Assembly: GCF_022829685.1 (NCBI RefSeq)
Contig: NZ_JAKSYE010000109.1
Coordinates: 1 to 38,904, forward strand
Source of the DNA: Methylobacterium sp. E-045
GTDB taxonomy: Bacteria; Pseudomonadota; Alphaproteobacteria; Rhizobiales; Beijerinckiaceae
Length of the DNA stretch: 38,904 bases
Direction: 5' to 3'
In this document: positions 1 to 7,678 of the stretch, piece by piece
How the letters are laid out: every line of letters starts with the position of its first letter
Numbering within the stretch: position 1 is the stretch's first letter
Program-made: the position numbers and the translations under genes
Notes under the pieces: model-generated
Seen by the model: the letters and a program-made list of their open reading frames with translations, nothing else
What the model was told of the DNA's origin: nothing
Databases searched by the model: none

Positions 1-179
1 TCGTAGCCCGGGCGCCCCGTCGCAGCGGGAACCGAGCGGACAAAGCCGAGACCTGACAGGTCGAGCCCGTCGACAAAGGCGTCGATCACGCGGACGGCCG
101 CCTCCGCCCCCACGTAATCTTCGACGCACGCCGGCATCAGCCACGCCTGAGCCCGATCCTCGCCGACGATGTATCCCAT
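1..179 (-). CDS. IS1182-family transposase, N-terminal fragment (runs off the window)
   Basis: Reading leftward from ATG at 179-177, about 59 codons stay open to the window edge. The translation begins MGYIVGEDRAQAWLMPAC and contains VRVIDAFVDGLDLSGLGF followed by ATGRPGY. This is the characteristic start of IS1182-family DDE transposases, where the R-V-I-D-A-F-V-D block precedes a T-G-R-P-G-Y motif. The catalytic DDE core would lie to the left and is not visible, so it cannot be said whether the element is intact. The 129 bp between this start and the ahcY stop should hold the IS end. A stretch near 229-250 (CGGCTTTCCACACAGCCTGG) is a plausible terminal inverted repeat, but the other end is outside the window. 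Confidence 0.85.
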   Translation of the reverse strand, partial: MGYIVGEDRAQAWLMPACVEDYVGAEAAVRVIDAFVDGLDLSGLGFVRSVPAATGRPGY

Positions 180-184
180 GAAAA

Positions 185-210
185 TGGCCGCCCCGTTCCC
201 GAGGCGGCCA
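185..210. repeat. 8-bp inverted repeat at the transposase start
   Basis: TGGCCGCC at 185-192 and GGCGGCCA at 203-210 are exact reverse complements around a 10-base loop. They end 6 bp before the transposase ATG on the minus strand. A hairpin here would cover the ribosome binding region of transposase mRNA, and such structures often limit transposase translation from read-through transcripts. The pairing is seen; the role is inferred. Confidence 0.45.
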
Positions 211-308
211 GTCTATCAAATTGCCCGGCTTTCCACACAGCCTGGAGACGCCGGGCCTTTCTCATCGCGTCTTCGCGAGCCGGCGAGAGTCGCCTCCCGC
301 CCGCCCTG

Positions 309-1709
309 TCAGTAGCGGTAATGGTCCGGCTTGAAGGGGCCGTTCTCGGAGACGCCGATATAGGCGGCCTGATCAGGACGCAGCTTCGAGAGCTTCACGC
401 CGATCTTCTCGAGGTGGAGCATCGCCACCTTCTCGTCCAGCGCCTTGGGCAGGGTGTAGACTTGGCGCTCGTACTTGCCCGGGTTGGTCCAGAGCTCGAT
501 CTGGGCCAGGGTCTGGTTGGTGAACGAGGCCGACATCACGAAGGACGGGTGACCGGTCGCGTTGCCGAGGTTCACCAGGCGTCCCTCCGAGAGGAGGATG
601 ATGCGGTGGCCGTCGGGGAAGGTGATCTCGTCCACCTGCGGCTTGATGTTCGACCATTGCATGTTCTTCAGGCCGGCGACCTGAATCTCGTTGTCGAAAT
701 GGCCGATGTTGCAGACGATCGCCCGGTCCTTCATCGCCCGCATGTGGTCGAGGGTGATGATGTCCTTGTTGCCCGTGGCGGTGACGAAGATGTCGGCGCG
801 GGGAGCGGCATCCTCCATCGTCACGACCTCGTAGCCTTCCATGGCGGCCTGGAGGGCGCAGATCGGGTCGACCTCGGACACCAGCACGCGGCAGCCGGCA
901 TGGCGCAGCGAGGAGGCCGAGCCCTTGCCGACATCGCCGAAGCCCGCGACCATGGCGACCTTTCCGGCCATCATCACGTCGGTGCCGCGGCGGATGCCGT
1001 CCACCAGCGATTCGCGGCAGCCGTAGAGGTTGTCGAACTTCGACTTGGTGACGGCGTCGTTCACGTTGATGGCCGGGAAGAGCAGCTTGCCCTCCTTGGC
1101 GAGGTTGTAGAGGCGGTGAACTCCGGTGGTGGTCTCTTCCGAGACGCCCTTGATCGAATCGGCGAGACCGGCGAACCAGCCCTTGGGCTTCTCGGCGAGC
1201 TTCTTCTTGAGCAGCGCGAAGAAGATCTCCTCCTCCTCCGACTCGGGCTTGTCGAGGAAGGCGGTGTCGCCGTTCTCAGCGCGGAGGCCCAGGTGGACGA
1301 ACATCGTGGCGTCGCCGCCATCGTCGAGGATCATGTTCGGCATCGAGCCGTCATGCCAGTCGAACAGCTTGGAGGTGTAATCCCAATACTCGGTCAGCGT
1401 CTCGCCCTTGATGGCGAAGACCGGGATGCCGGCGGCGGCGATGGCGGCGGCGGCGTGGTCCTGGGTCGAGTAGATGTTGCACGAGACCCAGCGGATGTCG
1501 GCGCCGAGCGCCTTCAGGGTCTCGATCAGCACGGCCGTCTGGATCGTCATGTGCAGCGAGCCGGCGATCTTCGCGCCCTTCAGGGGCTGCGACGGACCGT
1601 ATTCCTCGCGGGTGGCCATCAGGCCCGGCATCTCGGTCTCGGCGATCGAGATTTCCTTGCGGCCGTACTCGGCCAGGCCGATGTCCTTGACGATGTAATC
1701 ATGTGCCAT
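309..1709 (-). CDS. ahcY: Adenosylhomocysteinase (S-adenosylhomocysteine hydrolase)
   Basis: Cytosolic NAD-dependent enzyme that reversibly splits S-adenosylhomocysteine into adenosine and homocysteine, relieving product inhibition of methyltransferases and feeding the methionine cycle. The 466-residue protein is full length for the bacterial form. Visible motifs: SLHMTIQTAVLIETL near residue 51 (substrate domain), the DDGGDAT block near 129, SEETTTGVHRLY, NVNDAVTKSKFDNLYGCR with the substrate Lys and Asp, the NAD-binding GFGDVGKG loop, NIGHFDNEIQ, and the canonical C-terminus PFKPDHYRY, whose Lys and Tyr contact NAD of the partner subunit in the tetramer. ATG at 1709 is the natural start (MAHDYIVKDI). 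The gene stands alone, divergent from the SUKH-like gene, with a palindromic operator 73-88 bp upstream. Confidence 0.98.
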   Translation of the reverse strand: MAHDYIVKDIGLAEYGRKEISIAETEMPGLMATREEYGPSQPLKGAKIAGSLHMTIQTAVLIETLKALGADIRWVSCNIYSTQDHAAAAIAAAGIPVFAIKGETLTEYWDYTSKLFDWHDGSMPNMILDDGGDATMFVHLGLRAENGDTAFLDKPESEEEEIFFALLKKKLAEKPKGWFAGLADSIKGVSEETTTGVHRLYNLAKEGKLLFPAINVNDAVTKSKFDNLYGCRESLVDGIRRGTDVMMAGKVAMVAGFGDVGKGSASSLRHAGCRVLVSEVDPICALQAAMEGYEVVTMEDAAPRADIFVTATGNKDIITLDHMRAMKDRAIVCNIGHFDNEIQVAGLKNMQWSNIKPQVDEITFPDGHRIILLSEGRLVNLGNATGHPSFVMSASFTNQTLAQIELWTNPGKYERQVYTLPKALDEKVAMLHLEKIGVKLSKLRPDQAAYIGVSENGPFKPDHYRY

Positions 1710-1781
1710 GGGGCGATGCTTTCTCTCGCTTCGTTATGGCGAAGGCCTATAGCAGGCGAGGCGCCCGGAGGCAATCAAGAC

Positions 1782-1797
1782 ATAAAGATGTCTTTAT
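1782..1797 (-). promoter_or_regulatory. Palindromic operator upstream of ahcY, SahR-like
   Basis: ATAAAGA (1782-1788) and TCTTTAT (1791-1797) form a perfect 7+7 inverted repeat around a TG spacer, in an AT-rich island within GC-rich DNA. It lies 73-88 bp before the ahcY start and overlaps a possible minus-strand -10 element TATAAA (1798-1793), a position suited to repression. The form resembles operators described for SahR, an ArsR-type regulator that senses S-adenosylhomocysteine and controls methionine-cycle genes in Proteobacteria. The match is from memory of that motif; no sahR gene is in the window. Confidence 0.65.
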
Positions 1798-1844
1798 ACG
1801 TGCTCCAGGCTGGGTGATCATACGTGTTCCAGGCTGGGTGATCG
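1797..1844. repeat. Perfect-phase tandem duplication, 2 x 24 bp
   Basis: Two copies of a 24-bp unit, 1797-1820 and 1821-1844, abut head to tail and differ at only two positions (C/T at unit position 7, A/G at the last). Each contains TCCAGGCTGGGTGATC. The duplication begins in the last base of the ahcY operator palindrome and ends 20 bp before the SUKH-like gene, so it fills the divergent intergenic region and changes spacing upstream of both promoters. Confidence 0.9.
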
Positions 1845-1864
1845 CAACACGGACGAGGAGAGAG

Positions 1865-2536
1865 ATGGGACGCTTTACCGACGAGATGCGGGCCCGCCTG
1901 CCGGGCGCCTTCACGCTGCCGCCGGAGATCGCGGCCCTGTTCGACTGGATAGAGGAGCGCGGCCTTCTGCACGAGAGTCAGCGTGTGCCGGGCGATCGGT
2001 TCGGGACGCTCCAGCCCTTGGAGCCGCCTTACCGCGGCGCCGTCGTTCTGTTCCGGGTCGAGGGCGAGGACGAGGACGAGGCCCGCTCCTATGCGCAGGA
2101 TTGGTTCGGAAGCCCCGAACCCGCCGCGCACCTGATCCCCTTCGCCCGGACGGGCGCGGACGGTTCCTATGCCGCCTTCTGGCTCGATGACGAGGGATGT
2201 CAGCGCATCGTCCATCTCGGTTCCGAGGGCGATGGGCTCTGCGTGCTCGGACGGACGCCCCTCGATTTCCTGCGGCTTCTCGCCATCGGTCACAACGAGC
2301 TGGGCACTGGCCTCGCGGATCCCGACGCGGAGCCGGAGGACGAACCCGATTACGACATGGAGGTGGACAACCCGCCCTTCCGGGATTGGCTGACGACGAC
2401 CTACGGCGTGACGATCCCCAGGACGGTCGCCGAGATCGTGCCGACGCCACCGGACGGTTTTGCCAGGGAGAGCGACGACCCGTTCTGGCGATGGGTGCAT
2501 CGGCTTCAGGAGGACAGGGACCGGGCCGCCCCATAA
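1865..2536 (+). CDS. SMI1/KNR4 (SUKH)-like protein
   Basis: A 223-residue soluble acidic protein with no signal peptide or membrane segment. The start is ATG 1865, directly behind a strong ribosome binding site (GAGGAGAGAG); a longer reading back to 1703 would run through the ahcY promoter and is not credible. The middle part (about 95-160: LIPFARTGADGSYAAFWLDD, then IVHLGSEGDG and a DFLRLLAIG helix) has the strand-strand-helix look of SUKH/SMI1-KNR4 domains, which include immunity proteins of contact-dependent and polymorphic toxins. No toxin gene lies next to it, so an immunity role is unproven. The assignment is by pattern and moderate. Confidence 0.65.
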   Translation: MGRFTDEMRARLPGAFTLPPEIAALFDWIEERGLLHESQRVPGDRFGTLQPLEPPYRGAVVLFRVEGEDEDEARSYAQDWFGSPEPAAHLIPFARTGADGSYAAFWLDDEGCQRIVHLGSEGDGLCVLGRTPLDFLRLLAIGHNELGTGLADPDAEPEDEPDYDMEVDNPPFRDWLTTTYGVTIPRTVAEIVPTPPDGFARESDDPFWRWVHRLQEDRDRAAP

Positions 2537-2598
2537 AAGTCCCTGCCAATGACCCGCCCGACGAGATCGTCCCCGGTGCGCTCGAGCGGTCATGAGCC

Positions 2599-4218
2599 TC
2601 AGCCCTCGTCGCGCAACTGCCGCCGAATGATCTTGCCGGTCGTAGTCATCGGCAAGCTCTCGCGAAACGCGATCTCGCGGGGATATTCGTGGGCCGAGAG
2701 CCGGGAGCGGACGAAGGCCTTGATCTCGTCGGCCAGGGCTTCGCTCTGAACGACACCGTCGCGCAGGACCACGAAGGCCTTGACGATCTCGGTGCGGAGC
2801 GGGTCCGGCTTGCCCACCGCCGCCGCGGAGGCGACCGCCGGATGGCGCAGGAGGCAATCCTCGATCTCCACCGGTCCGATACGGTAGGCCGCCGAGGTGA
2901 TGAGGTCGTCCTCGCGGCCGATGAAATGGACGTAGCCGTTGGCATCCCGCCGGGCGGTGTCCCCGGTGAGCATCCACTCCCCGCGAAACTTGGCGGCGGT
3001 GGCCTCGGGCTGGTTCCAGTAGCCGAGGAACATCACCGGGTCGGGCCGGGCGACGCAGATCTCGCCGGGCTCGTCCACCGCCGTCTCGCCGCCGTCGGCG
3101 CGCTGGATCATGACCCGGTGGCCGGGCACCGGCCGGCCGGTGGAGCCCGCCCGCGCGATGCCGGCCGCCTTGCAGGAGGCGAGGACGAGGTTGCACTCGG
3201 TCTGGCCATAGGCCTCGCCGATGGTGAGACCGAGTTCGCTGCGGACCCACTCGAACGTCTCGGGGCCCAGGGCCTCGCCCGCCGAAGCGATGTTGCGGAG
3301 CCGGGAGAGATCGAAACGCTCGCGCGGGTCGGACACGCCGCGCAGCATCCGCAGGGCGGTGGGCGGCAGGAACGTCGTCGTGATTCCGAGTTCGGCGATG
3401 AGGGCCAGGGCCGAGTCCGGCGCGAACCGCGCAGTGGGCCGCGCCACCACCGGCACGCCGTGATGCAGGCTCGGCAGGACCGCGTTGAGGAGGCCGCCCG
3501 CCCAGGCCCAGTCGGAGGGCGTCCACATCAGGTCGCCGGCTTTGGGGGGGAAGTCGTGCATCATGGCGAAGCCCGGCAGATGGCCGAGGAGCACGCGATG
3601 GGCGTGGAGCGCCCCCTTGGCGAGGCCGGTCGTGCCGGACGTGTAGATCATCAGGGCCGGATCGTCGGCCCGGCTGTCGATGGCCGTGAAGCCGGTCGGG
3701 GCCGAGGCGATCAGATCGGCATAGTCCAGGGCTCCGCCGACGGCACCGTCGAGACAGACGAGATGGGCGAGGGCCGGGAGGGCGTGGCGAATGCCCTCGA
3801 TCTTCGCCAGTCCGGCCGCGTCGGTGATGAGCGCGGCAGCGCCGGAATCGGACAGGCGGTATTCCAGCGCCTCCGGGCCGAACAGGCCGGCCAGCGGCAG
3901 GGCGATGGCGCCGAGCTTGTAGGCGGCGGCATGGGCGATCACGACGGCGGCGGATTGCGGCAGAAGCACCCCGACGCGGTCGCCGGGGCGCAGGCCGAGT
4001 CCGACGAGGGCGTGAGCGAGGCGGTTCGATGCCTCGCTCAACTCTCCGAACGTCGTCGTCGTCACCGCCCCCGAGGACGAGACGTCGTGGATCGCGGCGC
4101 GATCCGGCTCGATCGCGGCCCAGCGGTCGCAGACATCGACGCCGATGTTGAATCGCTCGGGAATGTCCCAGGCGAAACCCGACACCAGGGCATCGTAATC
4201 GGGGGCGGGTTTCAGCAC
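2599..4218 (-). CDS. AMP-forming acyl-CoA synthetase (medium-chain/acetyl-CoA synthetase-like)
   Basis: Adenylate-forming enzyme that activates a carboxylic acid with ATP and transfers it to CoA. All signature motifs of the ANL superfamily are present in its 539 residues: the phosphate-binding loop YTSGTTGLAKG at about 192-202, GEAYGQTECN at about 334-343, LTGD with the hinge region GREDDLI at about 417-440, and the C-terminal catalytic lysine in TTTGKIIRR (about K529). Overall order and length resemble ACSM-type and short-chain acyl-CoA synthetases rather than long-chain FadD. The substrate cannot be told from sequence. The nitroreductase gene ends 10 bp upstream on the same strand, so the two are probably co-transcribed. 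Confidence 0.9.
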   Translation of the reverse strand: MLKPAPDYDALVSGFAWDIPERFNIGVDVCDRWAAIEPDRAAIHDVSSSGAVTTTTFGELSEASNRLAHALVGLGLRPGDRVGVLLPQSAAVVIAHAAAYKLGAIALPLAGLFGPEALEYRLSDSGAAALITDAAGLAKIEGIRHALPALAHLVCLDGAVGGALDYADLIASAPTGFTAIDSRADDPALMIYTSGTTGLAKGALHAHRVLLGHLPGFAMMHDFPPKAGDLMWTPSDWAWAGGLLNAVLPSLHHGVPVVARPTARFAPDSALALIAELGITTTFLPPTALRMLRGVSDPRERFDLSRLRNIASAGEALGPETFEWVRSELGLTIGEAYGQTECNLVLASCKAAGIARAGSTGRPVPGHRVMIQRADGGETAVDEPGEICVARPDPVMFLGYWNQPEATAAKFRGEWMLTGDTARRDANGYVHFIGREDDLITSAAYRIGPVEIEDCLLRHPAVASAAAVGKPDPLRTEIVKAFVVLRDGVVQSEALADEIKAFVRSRLSAHEYPREIAFRESLPMTTTGKIIRRQLRDEG

Positions 4219-4228
4219 GACGAAGACC

Positions 4229-4855
4229 TCACGCCCCGGCGGTCCTGAAGCCGCCGGCGAACACGAAATCCGTGATCGGGCGGCGTCCGGTCGGGCTCTC
4301 CTTGGCCGTCTGCTCCTCCGTGAGATCGGCCGCAGGGGTCATGCGGCCGACGCCATAGGCGGCCTCCACCCGATAGGTCTCCGGTACGTTGAGGGCCGTG
4401 ATCGTGCGCTCCCTGTCGAAGCCGGTCATTCCGTGCGCATGCCAGCCCTGGCGGATCGCCTGGAGCTGGAAGTTGGCCGAGGCCGCGCCGGCGTCGAGGG
4501 AATGGCTCCAGGACGGCTTCAACTCGTCGCCGACCTTCATCTGCGTGTTCGAGACCAGGATGACGATGGCCCCGGTATCCTTCACCCATTTCTGGTTGCC
4601 GGGCACGATCAGGTCGAAGAACACCTGCCAGTCGGGCGTATCGCGCAGAGCGTAGAGGAAGCGCCAGGGCTGCGAGTTATACGCTGACGGCGCCCATCGC
4701 GCCGCCTCGAACATGCGCAGCAACTCCGCTTCCGGCACGGCCTCACCGGTGAAGGCGCGCGGCGAGCGGCGCTCGACGAAGAGCGGATCGATCTCGTGGT
4801 CGGTCTGACGAGGCGGCAAGGCAATCTCCAAAGGTAACGAATCCGCATGGCACAT
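4229..4855 (-). CDS. Nitroreductase-family flavoprotein
   Basis: FMN-dependent NAD(P)H oxidoreductase of the nitroreductase fold, usually a cytosolic homodimer. The FMN-binding start RRSPRAFTGEAVPE followed by FEAARWAPSAYNSQPWRFL is clear, as are the central region with a G-A-A-S-A-N-F-Q helix and the glycine-rich C-terminal part. The start is uncertain. ATG 4855 gives 208 residues, normal for the family. TTG 4819 has a better-placed GGAG. ATG 4951 would add 32 residues unlike the family and lies only about 8 bp from a possible -10 element. The physiological substrate (nitroaromatic, quinone or other) is unknown. First gene of a likely two-gene operon with the acyl-CoA synthetase. Confidence 0.88.
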   Translation of the reverse strand: MCHADSLPLEIALPPRQTDHEIDPLFVERRSPRAFTGEAVPEAELLRMFEAARWAPSAYNSQPWRFLYALRDTPDWQVFFDLIVPGNQKWVKDTGAIVILVSNTQMKVGDELKPSWSHSLDAGAASANFQLQAIRQGWHAHGMTGFDRERTITALNVPETYRVEAAYGVGRMTPAADLTEEQTAKESPTGRRPITDFVFAGGFRTAGA

Positions 4856-4958
4856 TCGTGCCTGCCAAGCGTTCAGGGGGAGATGCACGAGGTTGGGTGC
4901 AAAGCGCAAATGTCCCGTACGCACACCGACTGAAGGCTCGCCAAATTCCATTTAACGT

Positions 4959-4983
4959 TGTATAGAATTGCTCAAATTTGAGC
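4959..4983 (-). promoter_or_regulatory. Candidate nitroreductase promoter with a 14-bp perfect palindrome
   Basis: GCTCAAATTTGAGC at 4970-4983 is an exact palindrome. On the minus strand it is followed by TATACA (4964-4959), a reasonable -10 hexamer, so the palindrome sits in the -35/-10 region about 100 bp before the nitroreductase start. It is also about 170 bp upstream of the divergent diguanylate cyclase gene. This layout suits an operator for a dimeric repressor. No regulator gene adjoins it and the family is unknown. Confidence 0.5.
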
Positions 4984-5151
4984 GATCACTTATAGGGAAC
5001 GTCAGTGTCGATAGGTATATTCATTCCCGCTGACAGTCTCTTTGACACAGCGATGAGACGAAACGGCGGTTTCAAGGTTGAGGACGGTCTGGTCCAAAGC
5101 TTGGGCTAGTGCGATTTCGGGGCGAATGGCCGTGGGCCGTGGACACATCGC

Positions 5152-6495
5152 GTGACTGAACAATCGATTTGCCGGTTGAATATTGACGTGAAGCCGGTGG
5201 CCGATGCCTTGAGCGTCGGCTCGGACATGCGCATGCTCGACGCCATCGATCGGCAGCTGCACACGCAGAGCTTGAAGCTGGCCTTCGACCCCGATCTCGA
5301 AGCGCGCTTCGAGGAGGACACGCGCGAGAAGCGCGTCCGCGACATCCGTCGCACGGTCATTCTCGGAATGGGCGTTTTCCACATCTACAATATCGCCGGT
5401 TTCGTCACGACACCTGACTTGGCCTGGCTCAATGTCTGCCTGCGCGTCCTGGCGATGACGCCGATCGCGCTGCTGATCATATGGGCTGTGGGACGGGTGA
5501 GCGGACCGGTCAGGGAAGCCATCGGTGGAATCGGCATGCTCGCCGCGACCGGCATCCCCATCCTGATCTTCTGGATGGGAACGGGCCCCCTGGTCTCACT
5601 GACCACGGCGACGATCTGGCTCAGCGTCCTCTTCGCCAACATCACCCTACCCCTTCGCTTCTTCTGGGCCTGCTTCCTGTCGGCCATCACGGCCGTGGCC
5701 GTGGTGGCGGGGCTGTGTCTCAAGCCGGAGATCGTGCCTTCGGTGGGGGGCGTCCTCGGTCTCGACATGATGACCGGCATCCTCTTCAGCCTCGTCGCCA
5801 CCTACAGGATCGAAGCCGCGAACCGCCGGGACTATCTCGTCAACCTGCGCGAGACCCTGCGCGCCAAGCGGTTGGCCGAGGACAACACGACCCTCGCCCA
5901 CCTCTCCACCACCGATCCCCTCACCGGCATCGCCAACCGTCGGGCCTTCGCCCGCGAACTCTCGGAGTTCTGGGAGGCCAGCCTGGCAGGCCGGCATTTC
6001 GCCGTGATGTTGATCGACGTCGACTATTTCAAGCTCTTCAACGATCATTACGGCCACGGCGCGGGCGACACCTGTTTGCGTGAGGTCGCCACCCTCCTGG
6101 CGAAGACGGCCGCGGGCTCGGGAGCGTTCGTGTGCCGCTATGGCGGCGAGGAATTCGCCGTCCTCATGCACACCAAAGACCCCGACGAAGCCTATGGATT
6201 CGCGGAGCGGTTCCGCCGCAGCGTTGCCGAGAAGGGTCTCCTGCACGACAACAGGAACGACGATCTCGGCTTCGTCAGCGTCAGCATCGGCGTCGCGACG
6301 AGTTGCGGCGTCGCGGTCACGACCGGGGGGCTGATCGAGGCGGCCGACATGGCGCTGTACGAGGCCAAAGGCTCGGGCCGGAACCGGACCGGTCGCAACG
6401 GCAGGACCGGCAACGGCGAAGGCGGCTCCGCGAGACGCGTGGTCGCCGCCCATTGGAGCGCCACCCAGACACCACCCGTCGCCAAGGCGGGATGA
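5152..6495 (+). CDS. Membrane-bound diguanylate cyclase (GGDEF)
   Basis: Makes cyclic di-GMP from two GTP. Roughly residues 1-65 are cytosolic, then about six hydrophobic segments (about 65-220) form a membrane sensor, followed by a linker helix and a GGDEF domain from about 260. The domain has DPLTGIANRR, the metal-binding IDVDYFKLFNDHYGHGAGD, and the active-site GGEEF at 331-335. The inhibitory I-site (RxxD five residues before GGEEF) is absent: the corresponding residues are GSGA, so feedback inhibition through that site is not expected. There is no EAL domain. The start is GTG 5152 with a poor ribosome binding site; ATG 5227 is a possible alternative. The tail after about 410 is low complexity. 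Confidence 0.92.
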   Translation: MTEQSICRLNIDVKPVADALSVGSDMRMLDAIDRQLHTQSLKLAFDPDLEARFEEDTREKRVRDIRRTVILGMGVFHIYNIAGFVTTPDLAWLNVCLRVLAMTPIALLIIWAVGRVSGPVREAIGGIGMLAATGIPILIFWMGTGPLVSLTTATIWLSVLFANITLPLRFFWACFLSAITAVAVVAGLCLKPEIVPSVGGVLGLDMMTGILFSLVATYRIEAANRRDYLVNLRETLRAKRLAEDNTTLAHLSTTDPLTGIANRRAFARELSEFWEASLAGRHFAVMLIDVDYFKLFNDHYGHGAGDTCLREVATLLAKTAAGSGAFVCRYGGEEFAVLMHTKDPDEAYGFAERFRRSVAEKGLLHDNRNDDLGFVSVSIGVATSCGVAVTTGGLIEAADMALYEAKGSGRNRTGRNGRTGNGEGGSARRVVAAHWSATQTPPVAKAG

Positions 6496-6572
6496 CCGGC
6501 GCGCCTAGGTGGGGTCAGCGACAAGGGCCGCCAGTTTCGCGCCTCACGACCTGCTGAGGGTCATGTCCTCGG

Positions 6573-7526
6573 TCATGATGGCGAGGCGATGAAGGCGTAG
6601 CCGTCGCCGCTCCTCTCGATATGTCCACGGTTGGCGAGGTGCATCCCGGCAACCGCCAGCCCCTCCACCACCGCCCTGTCGAAAACCCGCCGCCGCGTGG
6701 CCAGCGCCTCGGCCGGGTCGAGGTCCCAGATCACGGACCAGTCGGGATGCGGTATCTGCAGGATGCGGGAGTGGATGACGTCGCCCCAGACCAGCAGGCG
6801 CTGGGCGCCATCCTCGAAGAGCAGGCCGGCATGGCCGGGCGTATGGCCGGGCAAGGGTACGAAGGTGACGCCCGGCATCAGGTCGGCATGGCCGGTGACA
6901 CGCCGTATCCGCCCCGCATAGGCCGCGAGAACGGCCAGGGCGGTGTCGAAGAACGGCCCCATCTCCGCCGATGCTCGGGCACGCGAGGCCGGATCGCTCC
7001 AGTAGACCGCCTCGGCATCCTGCACCACGATCTCCGCATTGGGGAAGCGCGCCGCGCCTCCGGGAAGGAGCAGGCCGCCGGCATGATCCACGTGGAGATG
7101 GGTCAGCCAGACGGCGTCGATGCGGGACGGGTCGATCCCGCGAGCGGCAAGAGCCGCCGGCATCCGGCCGAGATCGGGGCCGAACAGGGTGCCGCAGCCG
7201 GCATCCGCCAGGCATAGCCGCGTCCCGCGCCGGACCAGGAACGCATTGACCGGCTCGGGCGAAGGTCCAGCCGGCGGGAGGCCGGCGGCGGTCAGCAGAG
7301 CGCGCCCCGCCTCGCTGTCGGCGGCCGGGATCATGCTCGGCTCCAAGGGGAACGTGCCGTCGTCGAGAGGCTCGATCTCGAACCCGCCGACCCGGTAGAT
7401 CGCGGCGGCGGGAGCGGCCCGGACGGTCTCCGACCAGAGCAAAGGCAGCAGCGGCGCGGCGCCGAGGAGGGTTCGGCGCGTCAGGCGGGGGAGCGCCGGG
7501 GAAACGGGCGGTATCGAGCCGTGCAT
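6573..7526 (-). CDS. Exported metallo-beta-lactamase-fold hydrolase
   Basis: 317 residues with an N-terminal twin-arginine-like signal (TRRTLLGAAPLLPLL, ending near VRAAPA, about residue 37), so probably periplasmic. The zinc site of the MBL superfamily is complete: HLHVDH at 143-148, PGHTPGH with His 228, the bridging Asp 249 in WGDVIHS, and a late His in AGMH. The arrangement resembles the AHL-lactonase and related hydrolase branch more than class B beta-lactamases, but the substrate cannot be told. It is divergent from a lone LuxR-type HTH gene. The ATG at 7526 gives the signal peptide directly. Confidence 0.88.
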   Translation of the reverse strand: MHGSIPPVSPALPRLTRRTLLGAAPLLPLLWSETVRAAPAAAIYRVGGFEIEPLDDGTFPLEPSMIPAADSEAGRALLTAAGLPPAGPSPEPVNAFLVRRGTRLCLADAGCGTLFGPDLGRMPAALAARGIDPSRIDAVWLTHLHVDHAGGLLLPGGAARFPNAEIVVQDAEAVYWSDPASRARASAEMGPFFDTALAVLAAYAGRIRRVTGHADLMPGVTFVPLPGHTPGHAGLLFEDGAQRLLVWGDVIHSRILQIPHPDWSVIWDLDPAEALATRRRVFDRAVVEGLAVAGMHLANRGHIERSGDGYAFIASPS

Positions 7527-7678
7527 GGTGATGGTCCTGACGTCGATCGTGATCCAGACTTCGGTCGTGGTCCGATTGTCGCCCAGGTCTTCGGCCGGCG
7601 CGAGGGAATATCTCCCGACGGCAGGCGGGAATTCTTCCCGATCGGCCCGGCCCCCGCTTGCCCGGAGACCCGTGATCG

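Noticed and set aside
321..1817. Long plus-strand open frame opposite ahcY (498 codons)
   Set aside because: Shadow of ahcY in high-GC DNA; its translation is rich in G, R, D, V and H without any domain, while the minus strand encodes a clear enzyme.
1710..1864. SAM or SAH riboswitch before ahcY
   Set aside because: The leader shows a DNA palindrome and a tandem duplication but no set of helices matching the known SAM-II or SAH riboswitch layout that I can recognise by eye; a covariance search would decide.
4856..4951. Longer nitroreductase start at ATG 4951
   Set aside because: The extra 32 residues are unlike the family and the start would lie almost at the probable transcription start; a leaderless transcript cannot be fully excluded.
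5042..5070. Sigma-70 promoter for the diguanylate cyclase gene
   Set aside because: TTGACA at 5042-5047 is exact but the bases at 16-18 spacing are GC-rich and do not resemble a -10.
5002..5382. Minus-strand open frame over the diguanylate cyclase start
   Set aside because: Opposite a real gene for most of its length, without a domain or ribosome binding site.
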